Positions 19,783-27,792 of a stretch of 64,000 nt of DNA are shown in pieces. The stretch lies in the NCBI GenBank assembly GCA_963973915.1, contig CAXBBM010000001.1:62001-126000 (forward strand), written 5' to 3'. This stretch comes from Polycyclovorans sp002706265 (GTDB lineage Bacteria; Pseudomonadota; Gammaproteobacteria; Nevskiales; Nevskiaceae). Each line of letters begins with the position of its first letter. The first letter of the stretch is position 1. The position numbers and the translations under genes are program-made. The notes under the pieces are model-generated. The model was given only the letters and a program-made list of their open reading frames with translations, was not told the DNA's origin and did not search any database.

Positions 19783-20840
19783 TCAAGATTCTGCCGTACC
19801 TGCGGTTGGCCGTGGAGCACCGCGCCTCTGATCTTTTCTTCTCGGCCGACGCGCCGGTGATGATGAAAATCGAAGGCGAGTTTGCCGCCATTGGCAAGAC
19901 GCGGATGACCGGGGAAGGCCTGCGCGAACTGGTCGTCAGCATGCTCACGCCCGAGCAGCAGGCCACGCTTGACGGTGATCGCGAGCTGGACTTCGCCACC
20001 CAGGCCGGCGGCCTCGGGCGCTTCCGCGTCAACGTGTTCACCCAGCGCAATACCCTGGGCATGGTGCTGCGGCGGGTCGAAGAGCAGATTCCGGCCATCG
20101 ACGCGCTGGGCCTGCCCGCGGCGCTGGCCGAACTGGCAATGATGCGTCGCGGCATGATCCTGCTGGTGGGCGCCACCGGCTCGGGCAAGTCGACCACTCT
20201 GGCGGCGATGATCGGGCATCGCAATGCCAACGCCGCCGGGCATATTCTCACCATTGAAGACCCCATCGAGTTCGTGCATCCCAACCGGCGCAGCATCGTC
20301 AACCAGCGCGAAGTGGGCACCGACACGGCAAGCTACGAGCGCGCGCTGAAAAGTGCGATGCGCGAGGCGCCCGATGTCATTCTCATTGGTGAAATCCGCA
20401 CCCGCGAGACCATGGACGCCACGCTGCAACTGGCCAACACCGGCCATCTGGCCTTGTCCACCCTGCACGCCAACAACGCCTATCAGGCCCTGCAGCGCAT
20501 CGTGAACCTGTACCCCGGCGAGAACCGCGACCAGTTGTACCTGGACCTGGCCATGACCCTGCGGGCCATCGTCAGCCAGCGCCTGGTGCGCGGGGTCGAT
20601 GGCAAGCGTGTGGTGGCGGTCGAGGTGTTGATGAACACGCCGTTCGTGCAAGAGCTGATCCTCAACCGGCGGATCAGCGAGATTCGCGAGGCCATGGCGC
20701 AATCCAGTGACCGCGGCATGCAGAGCTTTGATGACGCCCTGTTCGATCTGCAGCGCCGGGGCCGCATCACCGTGGAAGAAGCGCTGGCCCACGCCGACTC
20801 AAGTGCCAACCTGCGTGCGCGCATCAGCTTTGGTGGCTAA
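19779..20840 (+). CDS. Third PilT/PilU-family ATPase in the same operon
   Basis: A 353-residue member of the PilT/PilU family with all motor motifs: Walker A GATGSGKST at 131-139, Asp box TIEDPIEFVH, Walker B DVILIGEIRT and His box GHLALSTLHA. It lacks the PilT AIRNLIRE element and resembles PilU more closely (shared GEIRTRETM and REVG...), but has no charged C-terminal tail. The ATG overlaps the pilU stop. Most twitching bacteria carry only pilT and pilU at this locus. It is probably a second PilU-like accessory motor, but that is inference. Confidence 0.9.
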   Translation: MIKILPYLRLAVEHRASDLFFSADAPVMMKIEGEFAAIGKTRMTGEGLRELVVSMLTPEQQATLDGDRELDFATQAGGLGRFRVNVFTQRNTLGMVLRRVEEQIPAIDALGLPAALAELAMMRRGMILLVGATGSGKSTTLAAMIGHRNANAAGHILTIEDPIEFVHPNRRSIVNQREVGTDTASYERALKSAMREAPDVILIGEIRTRETMDATLQLANTGHLALSTLHANNAYQALQRIVNLYPGENRDQLYLDLAMTLRAIVSQRLVRGVDGKRVVAVEVLMNTPFVQELILNRRISEIREAMAQSSDRGMQSFDDALFDLQRRGRITVEEALAHADSSANLRARISFGG

Positions 20841-20871
20841 GCCGCCACCACCACGCGCAGCTGCGGGCGCT

Positions 20872-21570
20872 TCAGTCGTCCTGTGGCTCGTCCTGTGGCG
20901 CGGCGGCTGGCGGCATCAACACCGCCTGCACGAACGGCAGCGTGAGCCGGCGCCGGGCTTTGAGTGCGGCGCGATCGATGCGCTCCAGGCCGGCGAGCAG
21001 GCTGCCGGCATCGCGGGGCAGGTGGCGCAACCACCACCGGGTCACGTCGTCGGGCAGGGCCAGGCCACGGCGTTCCGCGCCTTCGATCAGTAACTGGAAT
21101 TGTTGCAGCTCGTCCAGCGCCGGCACGTGGAAGCGCGGCAGGCGCGCGAGGCGGGTTCTCAGGTCGGCGGGCAGGCGGTGCAGTGCGTCGGGCGCGTTGC
21201 GCGACGCGACCCAGGTGACGCCGTTGCCGAACCCGCGCTGGTCCAGCATGCGCAAAAGCGCCATCCAGAACTCAGGCTGTTCGGGGGCGCCCTCCAGCTC
21301 GTCCACGGCCAGCGGCTGGTCAATGGCCAGGCCGGCGAGGATCTCGGCGGGCTCGCCCAGCAGGCTCGACAGCGGCAGATAGCGTCCGCCGTGCAGTCGG
21401 CAGGCGGCCAGCAGCAGGTGGGTTTTGCCGACGCCTGCCGGGCCATGCAGGTAAGCGCTTTCATTGGCCCGCAATTGCGCGATGGCCTGCAGGTCGGGCG
21501 CGGCGACAAAGCTCTCAAGGTCGCAGGGTTGTGGCAGGTGCACTGCCAGTGACAGCTGGTCTCCACGCAC
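20872..21570 (-). CDS. hda: DnaA regulatory inactivator Hda
   Basis: Hda is a DnaA-like AAA+ protein that, bound to the sliding clamp, stimulates ATP hydrolysis by DnaA and prevents re-initiation. The clamp-binding motif is visible as QLSLAV at residues 5-10, followed by a Walker A-type GPAGVGKTH (about 43-51) and a Walker B region with AVDELEG. Length is 232 residues, usual for Hda. The start is a GTG, 7 bases downstream of perM. Hda next to perM and purM is a standard gammaproteobacterial order. Confidence 0.93.
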   Translation of the reverse strand: MRGDQLSLAVHLPQPCDLESFVAAPDLQAIAQLRANESAYLHGPAGVGKTHLLLAACRLHGGRYLPLSSLLGEPAEILAGLAIDQPLAVDELEGAPEQPEFWMALLRMLDQRGFGNGVTWVASRNAPDALHRLPADLRTRLARLPRFHVPALDELQQFQLLIEGAERRGLALPDDVTRWWLRHLPRDAGSLLAGLERIDRAALKARRRLTLPFVQAVLMPPAAAPQDEPQDD

Positions 21571-21577
21571 CGCGCGC

Positions 21578-22690
21578 TCAGCCCTGATAGACGCGGCTGT
21601 TCAGCCAGTGCTGTTTGCCGTGACGGAACAACACCGCAAGCACCGCCGCCATGGGCAGGGCGATGAGCACGCCAATGAAGCCGAACAGCTGGCCGCCGGC
21701 CATGAGCGCGAAGATGACGGTCACCGGGTGCAGGCCGATCTTGTCGCCGACCAGGTTGGGCGTGAGCACCGCGCCTTCCATCAATTGCCCGATGCCGAAC
21801 ACCAGCGCCACCCACACCAGCGGCAGCAACTCGCCGGTCTGCATGAACATGGCCAGCAGGGCGGCCACGACGCCGACGATGGTGCCGAGATACGGCACAA
21901 AGCTGATCAGCCCCGCGGTCATGCCGATGACCAGCGCCAGATCGAGGCCCACGGCCCACAGACCAACGGTGTAAAAGGTGCCCAGCGCGAGCATCACGTA
22001 AAGCTGGCCGCGGATGAACGAGCCCAGCATTTCGTGGGTCTCGGTGGCCAGAGGGCCGACCGTGGGCAGGGCCTTGCGGGGAATCATGTTGCGCACCCAG
22101 GCGACCAGGTCATCCCAGTCGCGCAGCAGGTAAAAACTGACCACCGGCACCATTAGCAGGTTGACCAGGGTGGTCAACAGCCGCGTGCCATTGCTGGAAA
22201 CCTGGGCCCAGACAGTCGAGGCCATGTCGCTGGCCTGCGACCAGTGTTCGGTGACGATCGACTTGAGGCCGGCGCCGTCCAGCCCCACGCCCTCGGGCAG
22301 GGTGATGCCCACGTAGGGCAGGGCGGTGTTCTGGATCCACACCAGCCACTCCGGAATGCGGGACAGCAGTGCGGTGACCTGCGTGTAAAGCATGGGAATG
22401 ATCAGCAGCACGGCAATCAGACTGAACAGGCTGATCACCAGAAACACCACGCAGACCCCGGCGGTGCGCGACAGGCGCCAGCGCTGCAGGCGATCGACAA
22501 CGGGGTCGCCCAGGTAGGCGAGCGCGGCGCCCAGCACGAAGGGCGTGAGAATGGGCGCCAGCAGCCACAGCAGCACGATGAACCCAAGGCCAGCGGCGGC
22601 CCACGGCCAGGTATCGCGCCAGCCGAGCGGCCGGTTGTCGCCGGGCGGCGTGGTCAGGCGGGTGGTGGGGGTGTCTGGGGGCAGGGGCAC
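21578..22690 (-). CDS. perM: AI-2E family transporter / PerM-like permease
   Basis: Polytopic inner-membrane protein of the AI-2E (PerM/TqsA) family, 370 residues. About eight hydrophobic segments are visible, including the paired N-terminal helices (about 30-75), a central extracytoplasmic region (about 120-190), and the conserved FVPYLGTIVGVV and LVGDKIGLHPVTVIFALMAGG segments. The start is GTG, 8 bases before the end of the preceding DUF2066 gene's intergenic gap. Family members export small molecules or Na+; the substrate here cannot be read from sequence. Confidence 0.9.
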   Translation of the reverse strand: MPLPPDTPTTRLTTPPGDNRPLGWRDTWPWAAAGLGFIVLLWLLAPILTPFVLGAALAYLGDPVVDRLQRWRLSRTAGVCVVFLVISLFSLIAVLLIIPMLYTQVTALLSRIPEWLVWIQNTALPYVGITLPEGVGLDGAGLKSIVTEHWSQASDMASTVWAQVSSNGTRLLTTLVNLLMVPVVSFYLLRDWDDLVAWVRNMIPRKALPTVGPLATETHEMLGSFIRGQLYVMLALGTFYTVGLWAVGLDLALVIGMTAGLISFVPYLGTIVGVVAALLAMFMQTGELLPLVWVALVFGIGQLMEGAVLTPNLVGDKIGLHPVTVIFALMAGGQLFGFIGVLIALPMAAVLAVLFRHGKQHWLNSRVYQG

Positions 22691-22697
22691 GGCGGGG

Positions 22698-23330
22698 CTA
22701 GCGCAGGTCCATCTGCAGTGCCGCCCCGAAGCCGCCGCCCCGGCTGTAGGCGATGCCCGACCCGGTCAGCAGTTCGGCGACGGTTTGCCGCCCACCTTCG
22801 GCCGTAAGCCGCAGCGTCAAATCAGTCCCGTTGAGGGACGCGATGCTGATGCCCTCGATGCGGCGGTCATTGCCGAGTTGGCGCATCACCTGAGCGTAGC
22901 GCTGGGCACTGTTCACGTTGCCGAGGTGCAGATCAACGGTTTCGGTCCCGGCGCTGCGGGCGCCCCACAGGGGAAATCCGCTGCTGGCCACCGCGTCGTC
23001 GATGGAACGGGGGTCGAAGCTGGCCCGCAGGCCCAGGCCTTCGGCGTCGCGTTCGAGGCTGAAATTCTCGACCCAGTCCCGTGCGCGATTGCGGTAGTGC
23101 CCGGGAATCTGGCCGCCGCCGCTGGCGCGTTCGAACACCTGAGCCAACGCCTTGACCAGCGCGGCATCTTGCGCCTGTGCGGTGTTGGCGGCCAATGGCA
23201 CGCGGGCGGTGTAATCAGGGCCCTGAGACTGGGTTTCCAGCGGGGCGTCGAAGGTCGCGACAGACTGCGCATGGGCGGCGCCGACGCCGGCAAGCGTCAG
23301 CGTGACGACGGACAGGGCTTTGAGCAGCAT
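22698..23330 (-). CDS. DUF2066 family exported protein
   Basis: A 210-residue protein with a clean signal peptide (residues 1-20, ending AHA|Q) and the DUF2066 domain, function unknown. It sits head-to-head with purM and upstream of perM and hda, exactly the place this family occupies in many gammaproteobacteria, which supports the call. The ATG at 23330 is preferred; the frame is open further upstream but would run into purM. Confidence 0.88.
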   Translation of the reverse strand: MLLKALSVVTLTLAGVGAAHAQSVATFDAPLETQSQGPDYTARVPLAANTAQAQDAALVKALAQVFERASGGGQIPGHYRNRARDWVENFSLERDAEGLGLRASFDPRSIDDAVASSGFPLWGARSAGTETVDLHLGNVNSAQRYAQVMRQLGNDRRIEGISIASLNGTDLTLRLTAEGGRQTVAELLTGSGIAYSRGGGFGAALQMDLR

Positions 23331-23388
23331 CCAGATGGTTCGCGTGTCGGTAAAATGCAAGGTTATCCCACTCCCGGACGGTCTGCGC

Positions 23389-24420
23389 ATGAGTTCACCC
23401 CAAGGTTTCACCTACAAAGATGCCGGGGTCGATATCGATGCCGGTGATGCGCTGGTCGGCGACATCAAACGCATCGTCAAGTCCACCCACCGCAAGGAGG
23501 TCCTCGGCGGTGTGGGCGGATTCGGTGCACTGGTCGAACTGCCCAAGAAGTACAAGCAGCCCGTGCTGGTCAGTGGCACCGACGGCGTGGGCACCAAGCT
23601 GCGCCTGGCCATCGATGCCGGCGTGGTCGAAGGGCTCGGGCAGGATCTGGTGGCCATGTGCGTCAATGACGTGCTGGTCACCGGCGCCGAGCCGCTGTTC
23701 TTCCTCGATTACTTTGCCACCGGCAAGCTCGACCCCCGGCAGGCCGGACTGGTGATTCGCGGTATTGCCAAGGGCTGCAAGCTGTCGGGCTGTGCGCTGG
23801 TGGGCGGCGAAACGGCCGAAATGCCGGGTTTGTATGCCCAGGGTGATTTCGACCTCGCGGGCTTTTGCGTCGCAGTGGTCGAAAAGAAAAAGCGCATCGA
23901 TGGCAGCCGCATCAAGGCCGGCGACGTGGTGATTGCCCTGCCATCAACCGGCCCGCACGCCAACGGCTTTTCGCTGATTCGCAAGATTCTGGCGCACAGC
24001 GGCGAGACGCTCGATATGCCGCTTGGCCGCACCACGCTGGGCAAGGCGCTGCTGGCGCCGACGGCGATTTACGTCAAACCCATACTCGACCTGTTGGCCG
24101 AGGGTGCGCCGCTGCGCGGCATGGCCCACATCACCGGCGGCGGCGTCACCGACAACCTGCCGCGCTGCTTCCCCGAGGGCGTGTCGGCCGTGATCGACAC
24201 CGAGAGCTGGAAGCTGCCGCCGGTGTTCCAGTGGCTGCAGCAGGCCGGCAACGTCAGTGATGACGAGATGCGACGCGTCTTTAATTGCGGCGTGGGCTTC
24301 ATGATGGTGGTGCCGCGTCTGAAGGCCGACGACACCCTGGCCAAGCTGGTGAAACTGAAGCTCAAGCCGTGGATCGCCGGGCAAATCATCAAGGGTGATG
24401 GCGACGTCCAGTACGCGTGA
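23389..24420 (+). CDS. purM: Phosphoribosylformylglycinamidine cyclo-ligase (AIR synthetase)
   Basis: Fifth step of de novo purine synthesis, forming aminoimidazole ribonucleotide. The 343-residue protein shows the PurM signature: YKDAGVDIDAGD at residues 5-16, GTDGVGTKL, the nucleotide-binding MCVNDVLVTGAEPLFFLDY and the GGETAEMPG motif. The ATG at 23389 gives the standard start (MSSPQGFTYKDAG). A possible -10 TAAAAT lies at 23351-23356, and no good -35 was found. The stop overlaps the purN GTG start. Confidence 0.98.
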   Translation: MSSPQGFTYKDAGVDIDAGDALVGDIKRIVKSTHRKEVLGGVGGFGALVELPKKYKQPVLVSGTDGVGTKLRLAIDAGVVEGLGQDLVAMCVNDVLVTGAEPLFFLDYFATGKLDPRQAGLVIRGIAKGCKLSGCALVGGETAEMPGLYAQGDFDLAGFCVAVVEKKKRIDGSRIKAGDVVIALPSTGPHANGFSLIRKILAHSGETLDMPLGRTTLGKALLAPTAIYVKPILDLLAEGAPLRGMAHITGGGVTDNLPRCFPEGVSAVIDTESWKLPPVFQWLQQAGNVSDDEMRRVFNCGVGFMMVVPRLKADDTLAKLVKLKLKPWIAGQIIKGDGDVQYA

Positions 24421-25076
24421 AACGGGTCGTCGTTCTGATCTCGGGCGCCGGGCGCAACCTGCAGGCCTTGATCGATGCGCAGCGGCACGGGCGCCTGCCG
24501 GACTGTCTTGTCGGCGTGATCAGCAGCCGTGCCGATGCGCCGGGCGTGCAGCGGGCGCGGGATGCGGGCCTGCCGGCGCGCTGCATCACGCCCGCCGACT
24601 TCACCGATCGCCCTGAATTCGACGCGGCATTGATGCGCCAGATTGACGACTGGGCGGCCGACTGGGTGGTGCTGGCCGGATTCATGCGCATTCTCACGCC
24701 GGGCTTCACGCAGCATTACGCGGGGCGGCTGCTCAACATTCATCCCTCGCTGCTGCCGCGACACCCCGGCTTGCGGACCCACGCGGCGGCGCGCGCGGCC
24801 GGGGATGCCCGACATGGCGCGACGGTGCATTTCGTCACCGAGGCGCTGGATGGCGGGCCGCGCATCATTCAGGGCGCCCTCATGGTGCGGCCCGAAGATA
24901 CCGACGAAACGCTCGCCGAACGTGTCATGGTGGAGGTGGAGCGCCGAATCTACCCGCAAGCGGTGGCGTGGGCCGTTGCCGGTCGCTTGACCGTCGATGC
25001 CATGGGCCGGGTGGGTTTGGACGACCGCACCTTGCAGGCCCCCTTGTCGCTGGATGATTTGGAAGCGGGTTTTTAG
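24417..25076 (+). CDS. purN: Phosphoribosylglycinamide formyltransferase PurN
   Basis: Transfers a formyl group from 10-formyl-tetrahydrofolate to GAR in purine synthesis. The 219-residue protein contains the catalytic region: VLAGFMRIL, then NIHPSLLP with the active-site Asn/His, and the GATVHFVTEALDGGP loop. The GTG start at 24417 overlaps the purM stop, so the two enzymes are translationally coupled. The following DUF3108 gene is part of the same conserved cluster. Confidence 0.97.
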   Translation: MKRVVVLISGAGRNLQALIDAQRHGRLPDCLVGVISSRADAPGVQRARDAGLPARCITPADFTDRPEFDAALMRQIDDWAADWVVLAGFMRILTPGFTQHYAGRLLNIHPSLLPRHPGLRTHAAARAAGDARHGATVHFVTEALDGGPRIIQGALMVRPEDTDETLAERVMVEVERRIYPQAVAWAVAGRLTVDAMGRVGLDDRTLQAPLSLDDLEAGF

Positions 25077-25099
25077 CGAAATGACCTGGAGCACGACAG

Positions 25100-25870
25100 A
25101 TGAATCGGTTGCCAATGACGTGGGCGGTATCGAAGCGCGCCTGGGCGGGGGTGCTGGTCGGCGGCGTGCTGGCGGCAGCAAATCCCGTCGGCGGGGTGAG
25201 CGCAGCGGTTGCGGCCGTGCCTGACAAGACCGCGACCGAGGCCGCCATGCCGCCGGTGGACGGTCGCTACACCCTGCGTCGCGGCCTGCTCAAGCTGGGC
25301 TCGGCTGATTTTTCGCTGATCACGCTGGGCGGGGGCTGCTATCGCTACTCATATGCGGCGAACCCCACCGGACTGGCGCGCATGTTCATCGGTCGCGTCA
25401 TTGAAGTCAGCGAATTCTGCATGGACGGCGACACCATCGTGCCGCGCACCTACTCGTTCACCCGCGAGGACGAGAAGGATGAAAACTACGTGCTGCGCTT
25501 CGATCACGAGCGGCAGGTGGCACGCACCGACGGCGGTATCGAGATTGCCTTCGAAGGCGCAGTCCAGGACCGGCTGTCGTTGCAGTTGGCGGTACAGCGC
25601 TGGGTGATGGCCAACAAGGGCAAGGTGTCGGACGCCACCTATGCGGTCACGCAGGTCGAGCCCGACAAGATCAAGGTCTACGAATTCCGGGTGACCGCGC
25701 GCGAAAACCTTGATCTGGGCAAAGGGCCGATTGAAACGGTGAAGGTTGAACGCGTCGATCCCAGCCGTCGATCGATCCGCGTCTGGGCGGACCCCGCACA
25801 GGGCTATCGCATCGTGCAGGTCGAGCAGATCAAGGACGGCAGCGTCCAGTTCCAGATGCAGCTTGAGTGA
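25100..25870 (+). CDS. DUF3108 family exported protein
   Basis: A 256-residue secreted protein of unknown function. An N-terminal signal sequence (about residues 1-40, Ala-rich, with a late cleavage near AVAA) leads into the DUF3108 domain, which is predicted beta-rich, with motifs FSLITLGGGCYRYSY and YEFRVTARENLDLGKGPIETVKVER. It follows purN by 23 bases in the same direction, as in many gammaproteobacteria. The role is probably in the envelope, but nothing in the sequence defines it. Confidence 0.87.
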   Translation: MNRLPMTWAVSKRAWAGVLVGGVLAAANPVGGVSAAVAAVPDKTATEAAMPPVDGRYTLRRGLLKLGSADFSLITLGGGCYRYSYAANPTGLARMFIGRVIEVSEFCMDGDTIVPRTYSFTREDEKDENYVLRFDHERQVARTDGGIEIAFEGAVQDRLSLQLAVQRWVMANKGKVSDATYAVTQVEPDKIKVYEFRVTARENLDLGKGPIETVKVERVDPSRRSIRVWADPAQGYRIVQVEQIKDGSVQFQMQLE

Positions 25871-25897
25871 TCGGTTGCGCGGCGCGGCGGGCTCGGT

Positions 25898-26356
25898 TCA
25901 CATCGCGAGAATCGCGTCCCAATGCGTCTTGCTGACCGGCGTGACCGACAACCTTGAACCGGGCGCCAGCACGGCCAGGCCGGCCAGTTGCGCGGCATTG
26001 GCCTTGAGCATGGCCAGGGTCACCGGCTTGTCCAACTTGCGGCGGTAGCGCACGTCCACCAGCAGCCACCGGGGGTTTTCGGGCGTCGACTTGGGGTCGT
26101 AATGGTCCGATGCCGGATCGAACTGTGTGGGGTCGGGATAGGCCTTGCTGACAATGTCAACCACCCCGACCACGCCCGGCTCGGCGCAGCTTGAGTGGTA
26201 GAAAAACGCCTGATCCCCGACATCGAACCGGTCGCGGAACATGTTGCGCACCTGATAGTTGCGGACACCGTCCCAGGCTTCGGTCTGCTTCGGGCGCGAC
26301 GCCAGGTCGTCGATCGAGAAGCAGTCGGGTTCAGATTTCATCAGCCAGTAGGCCAT
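25898..26356 (-). CDS. EVE domain-containing protein
   Basis: A 152-residue PUA-like EVE domain protein (thymocyte nuclear protein 1 family), whose relatives bind modified bases in nucleic acid. The N-terminal AYWLMKSEPDCFSIDDL and WDGVRNYQVRN, followed by VGDQAFFYHSSC, are characteristic. It overlaps the start-distal end of fau by 16 bases on the same strand, so it is transcribed after fau. The EVE-fau-6S-zapA string is a frequent gammaproteobacterial arrangement. Confidence 0.93.
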   Translation of the reverse strand: MAYWLMKSEPDCFSIDDLASRPKQTEAWDGVRNYQVRNMFRDRFDVGDQAFFYHSSCAEPGVVGVVDIVSKAYPDPTQFDPASDHYDPKSTPENPRWLLVDVRYRRKLDKPVTLAMLKANAAQLAGLAVLAPGSRLSVTPVSKTHWDAILAM

Positions 26357-26946
26357 GCCGGTCTCCGGTCGGTGATCAGGGCGTCGAGCGGGCGGTCCCA
26401 GGGCGCCTGGGGCACTTCATCGACACATTGTTGGGTGTAGGCCCAGCCCAGCCAGCGCGGGACCCGCGCGGGGCGGCGGGGCAGGCGGTCATAGTAGCCG
26501 CCACCCGCGCCGAGGCGGTTGAGGTGGCGGTCGACGCCCACCAGCGGCACCACCAGATACTGCAGCCGGTTGAGCAGACTGCGTGGCGATGACCGTCGGG
26601 GCACGCGGATGCCGTAGTCGCCACGGGCGAGGGGTGTGTGACGGGTCAGCGCGACCCAGCGCAGTGTGCTTTCACCGCCGGTCACCGGCACATAGACCCG
26701 GGTGCCGCGCTGCTGAAGCGCGGTGATCAACGCGGTGGTGGCCAGTTCGGCGCCATGGTGCAGGTAGACCCCCACGCGGTGGGCGCGGCGTAGTCCCGGC
26801 AGCGCCAGGGTCTTGACGGTGCAGCGCTGCGCGGCCCACCGCCGCTGCCGCAGGGTCAGCGCGCGGCGCCCGGCGCGTAATTGGCGGCGCAGGTGCTGCT
26901 TCTGCGCGGCCAGGGAATCAGGGGTGTCTCCCGCACATGCCGTCAT
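26341..26946 (-). CDS. fau: 5-formyltetrahydrofolate cyclo-ligase
   Basis: Converts 5-formyl-THF to 5,10-methenyl-THF with ATP; usually called fau or ygfA when it follows 6S RNA. The protein carries the C-terminal GGGYYDRLPRR phosphate-binding motif and the N-terminal KQHLRRQLRAGRRAL helix. From the ATG at 26946 it has 201 residues. An in-frame GTG at 26958 would add four residues but lies deeper in the predicted 3' strand of 6S RNA. Either start overlaps the 6S closing stem, so fau probably starts from processed or read-through transcripts. Confidence 0.93.
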   Translation of the reverse strand: MTACAGDTPDSLAAQKQHLRRQLRAGRRALTLRQRRWAAQRCTVKTLALPGLRRAHRVGVYLHHGAELATTALITALQQRGTRVYVPVTGGESTLRWVALTRHTPLARGDYGIRVPRRSSPRSLLNRLQYLVVPLVGVDRHLNRLGAGGGYYDRLPRRPARVPRWLGWAYTQQCVDEVPQAPWDRPLDALITDRRPAWPTG

Positions 26947-27106
26947 TGGCTCGGTCACCTTGAGACGTGCGTCTCAAGTGGGTGCGTTTTCACGCTTTTG
27001 GGCTTCCCGCTGCAAAGGCGGGCCTGCACGCCTGGCGTGGTCCGGCTCCCGGTTTTTTGCAAATAGGCTCAAGGGGTTGGGAGCAAATTAACCAACATGG
27101 CAGGAG
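26935..27106 (-). ncRNA. ssrS: 6S RNA (ssrS)
   Basis: Regulatory RNA that binds sigma70-RNA polymerase as a promoter mimic. Position is canonical: between zapA and fau on the same strand. On the minus strand the closing stem pairs TGCCATGTTGGT (ending near 27102) with GCCAATGACGGCA (to about 26938). The 5' arm contains CCCAACCCCTTGAGCC, resembling the conserved CAGTCCCCTGAGCC of E. coli. The 3' arm holds the hairpin CTTGAGACGCACGTCTCAAG, the counterpart of the CTTGAAC...GTTCAAG hairpin. Ends are approximate (about 165-172 nt). I cannot run a covariance model. Confidence 0.85.
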
Positions 27107-27120
27107 ACACCGACGCGAGT

Positions 27121-27441
27121 CTACCTGTCTTCGAGTGACAGTGTGTTGTCGATGTCGAGGCGCAGTTGACGCACCCGTTCGGCCGCTGCCTGTTCATTGA
27201 CTGACTGGCCGTCAACCCCCTGATTTTCGAGCAGTTCCCGGGTCAGATTGAGTGCCGCCATCACGGCAATCTTTTCAGCACCCAGGGCCTTGCCGCGGCG
27301 CCGGATGGTGGTCATCCGCTCGTTGAGGTGGTCGGCCGAGCGGATCAGGGTGTCGTGCTCCGATTCGGGGCAGGCAACGGTGTATTCCTTGCCCATGATG
27401 CGGACGGTGATGCTGACGGGTTCGGCGGGTCGTTGGCTCAC
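27121..27441 (-). CDS. zapA: Cell division protein ZapA
   Basis: Small cytoplasmic protein that cross-links FtsZ protofilaments at the division ring. The 106 residues begin with the beta-strand domain SITVRIMGKEYTVACPESE and continue as a long C-terminal coiled coil (about 45-100) with EKIAVMAALNLTRELL. Length matches the family. The ATG overlaps the stop of the upstream ZapB-like gene in a 4-base junction, and 6S RNA follows. Confidence 0.95.
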   Translation of the reverse strand: MSQRPAEPVSITVRIMGKEYTVACPESEHDTLIRSADHLNERMTTIRRRGKALGAEKIAVMAALNLTRELLENQGVDGQSVNEQAAAERVRQLRLDIDNTLSLEDR

Positions 27442-27686
27442 GCTTGGGGCTCCCGGGTGTCGGGCGTGTCGTCATCGACCAGCAGCGTCGGCGCGTCGGT
27501 TTGGGAGTCGTCCAGTTGCCGGACGCGGTCGACAATGGCTTCGATGCGCCGCCGCAATTCGCTGTTGAGGGCCACCAGGCGGTCGCGCTCCTGCAGCGCC
27601 CGTTTCAACTCCAGCCGGGATTGACGATAGGCTGTGTTGAGTCGCTGAACGCGGTCCTCAAGTTGTTGTAGTTCCGCTTCGAGCAT
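27438..27686 (-). CDS. ZapB-like coiled-coil division protein (TIGR02449 type)
   Basis: An 82-residue, almost entirely coiled-coil protein with heptads such as LEAELQQLEDRVQRLNTAYRQ's leucines (residues 2-60) and a charged disordered tail. This family regularly precedes zapA and is regarded as a ZapB-type division factor. I choose the ATG at 27686; an in-frame GTG at 27701 is possible but follows directly on a terminator T-tract. The stop overlaps the zapA start, so the two are co-translated. Confidence 0.85.
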   Translation of the reverse strand: MLEAELQQLEDRVQRLNTAYRQSRLELKRALQERDRLVALNSELRRRIEAIVDRVRQLDDSQTDAPTLLVDDDTPDTREPQA

Positions 27687-27701
27687 GAGCAGCCTGGGCA
27701 C

Positions 27702-27738
27702 AAAAAAAGGCGACGGTCGTCAGTATACGACCGCCGCC
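27702..27738 (-). terminator. Rho-independent terminator downstream of the DegP-type gene, with an embedded -10
   Basis: Read on the minus strand: a 12-bp stem (27727-27738 with 27709-27720, one mismatch), 6-base loop, then a run of seven T residues (27708-27702). It ends transcription from the protease gene before the ZapB-like gene. The loop and flanking bases contain TATACT (27722-27727), a good -10 sequence facing zapA, so terminator and promoter may overlap. Confidence 0.88.
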
Positions 27739-27792
27739 CGGGTTGTTGAGCAGGTGTTGCGGGCATGGCCCACCGCACCCATGGGGGTTTAT

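Noticed and set aside
17564..20840. Assembly duplication of pilT
   Set aside because: The three genes differ clearly in sequence and in C-terminal motifs, so they are not a collapsed or repeated contig artefact.
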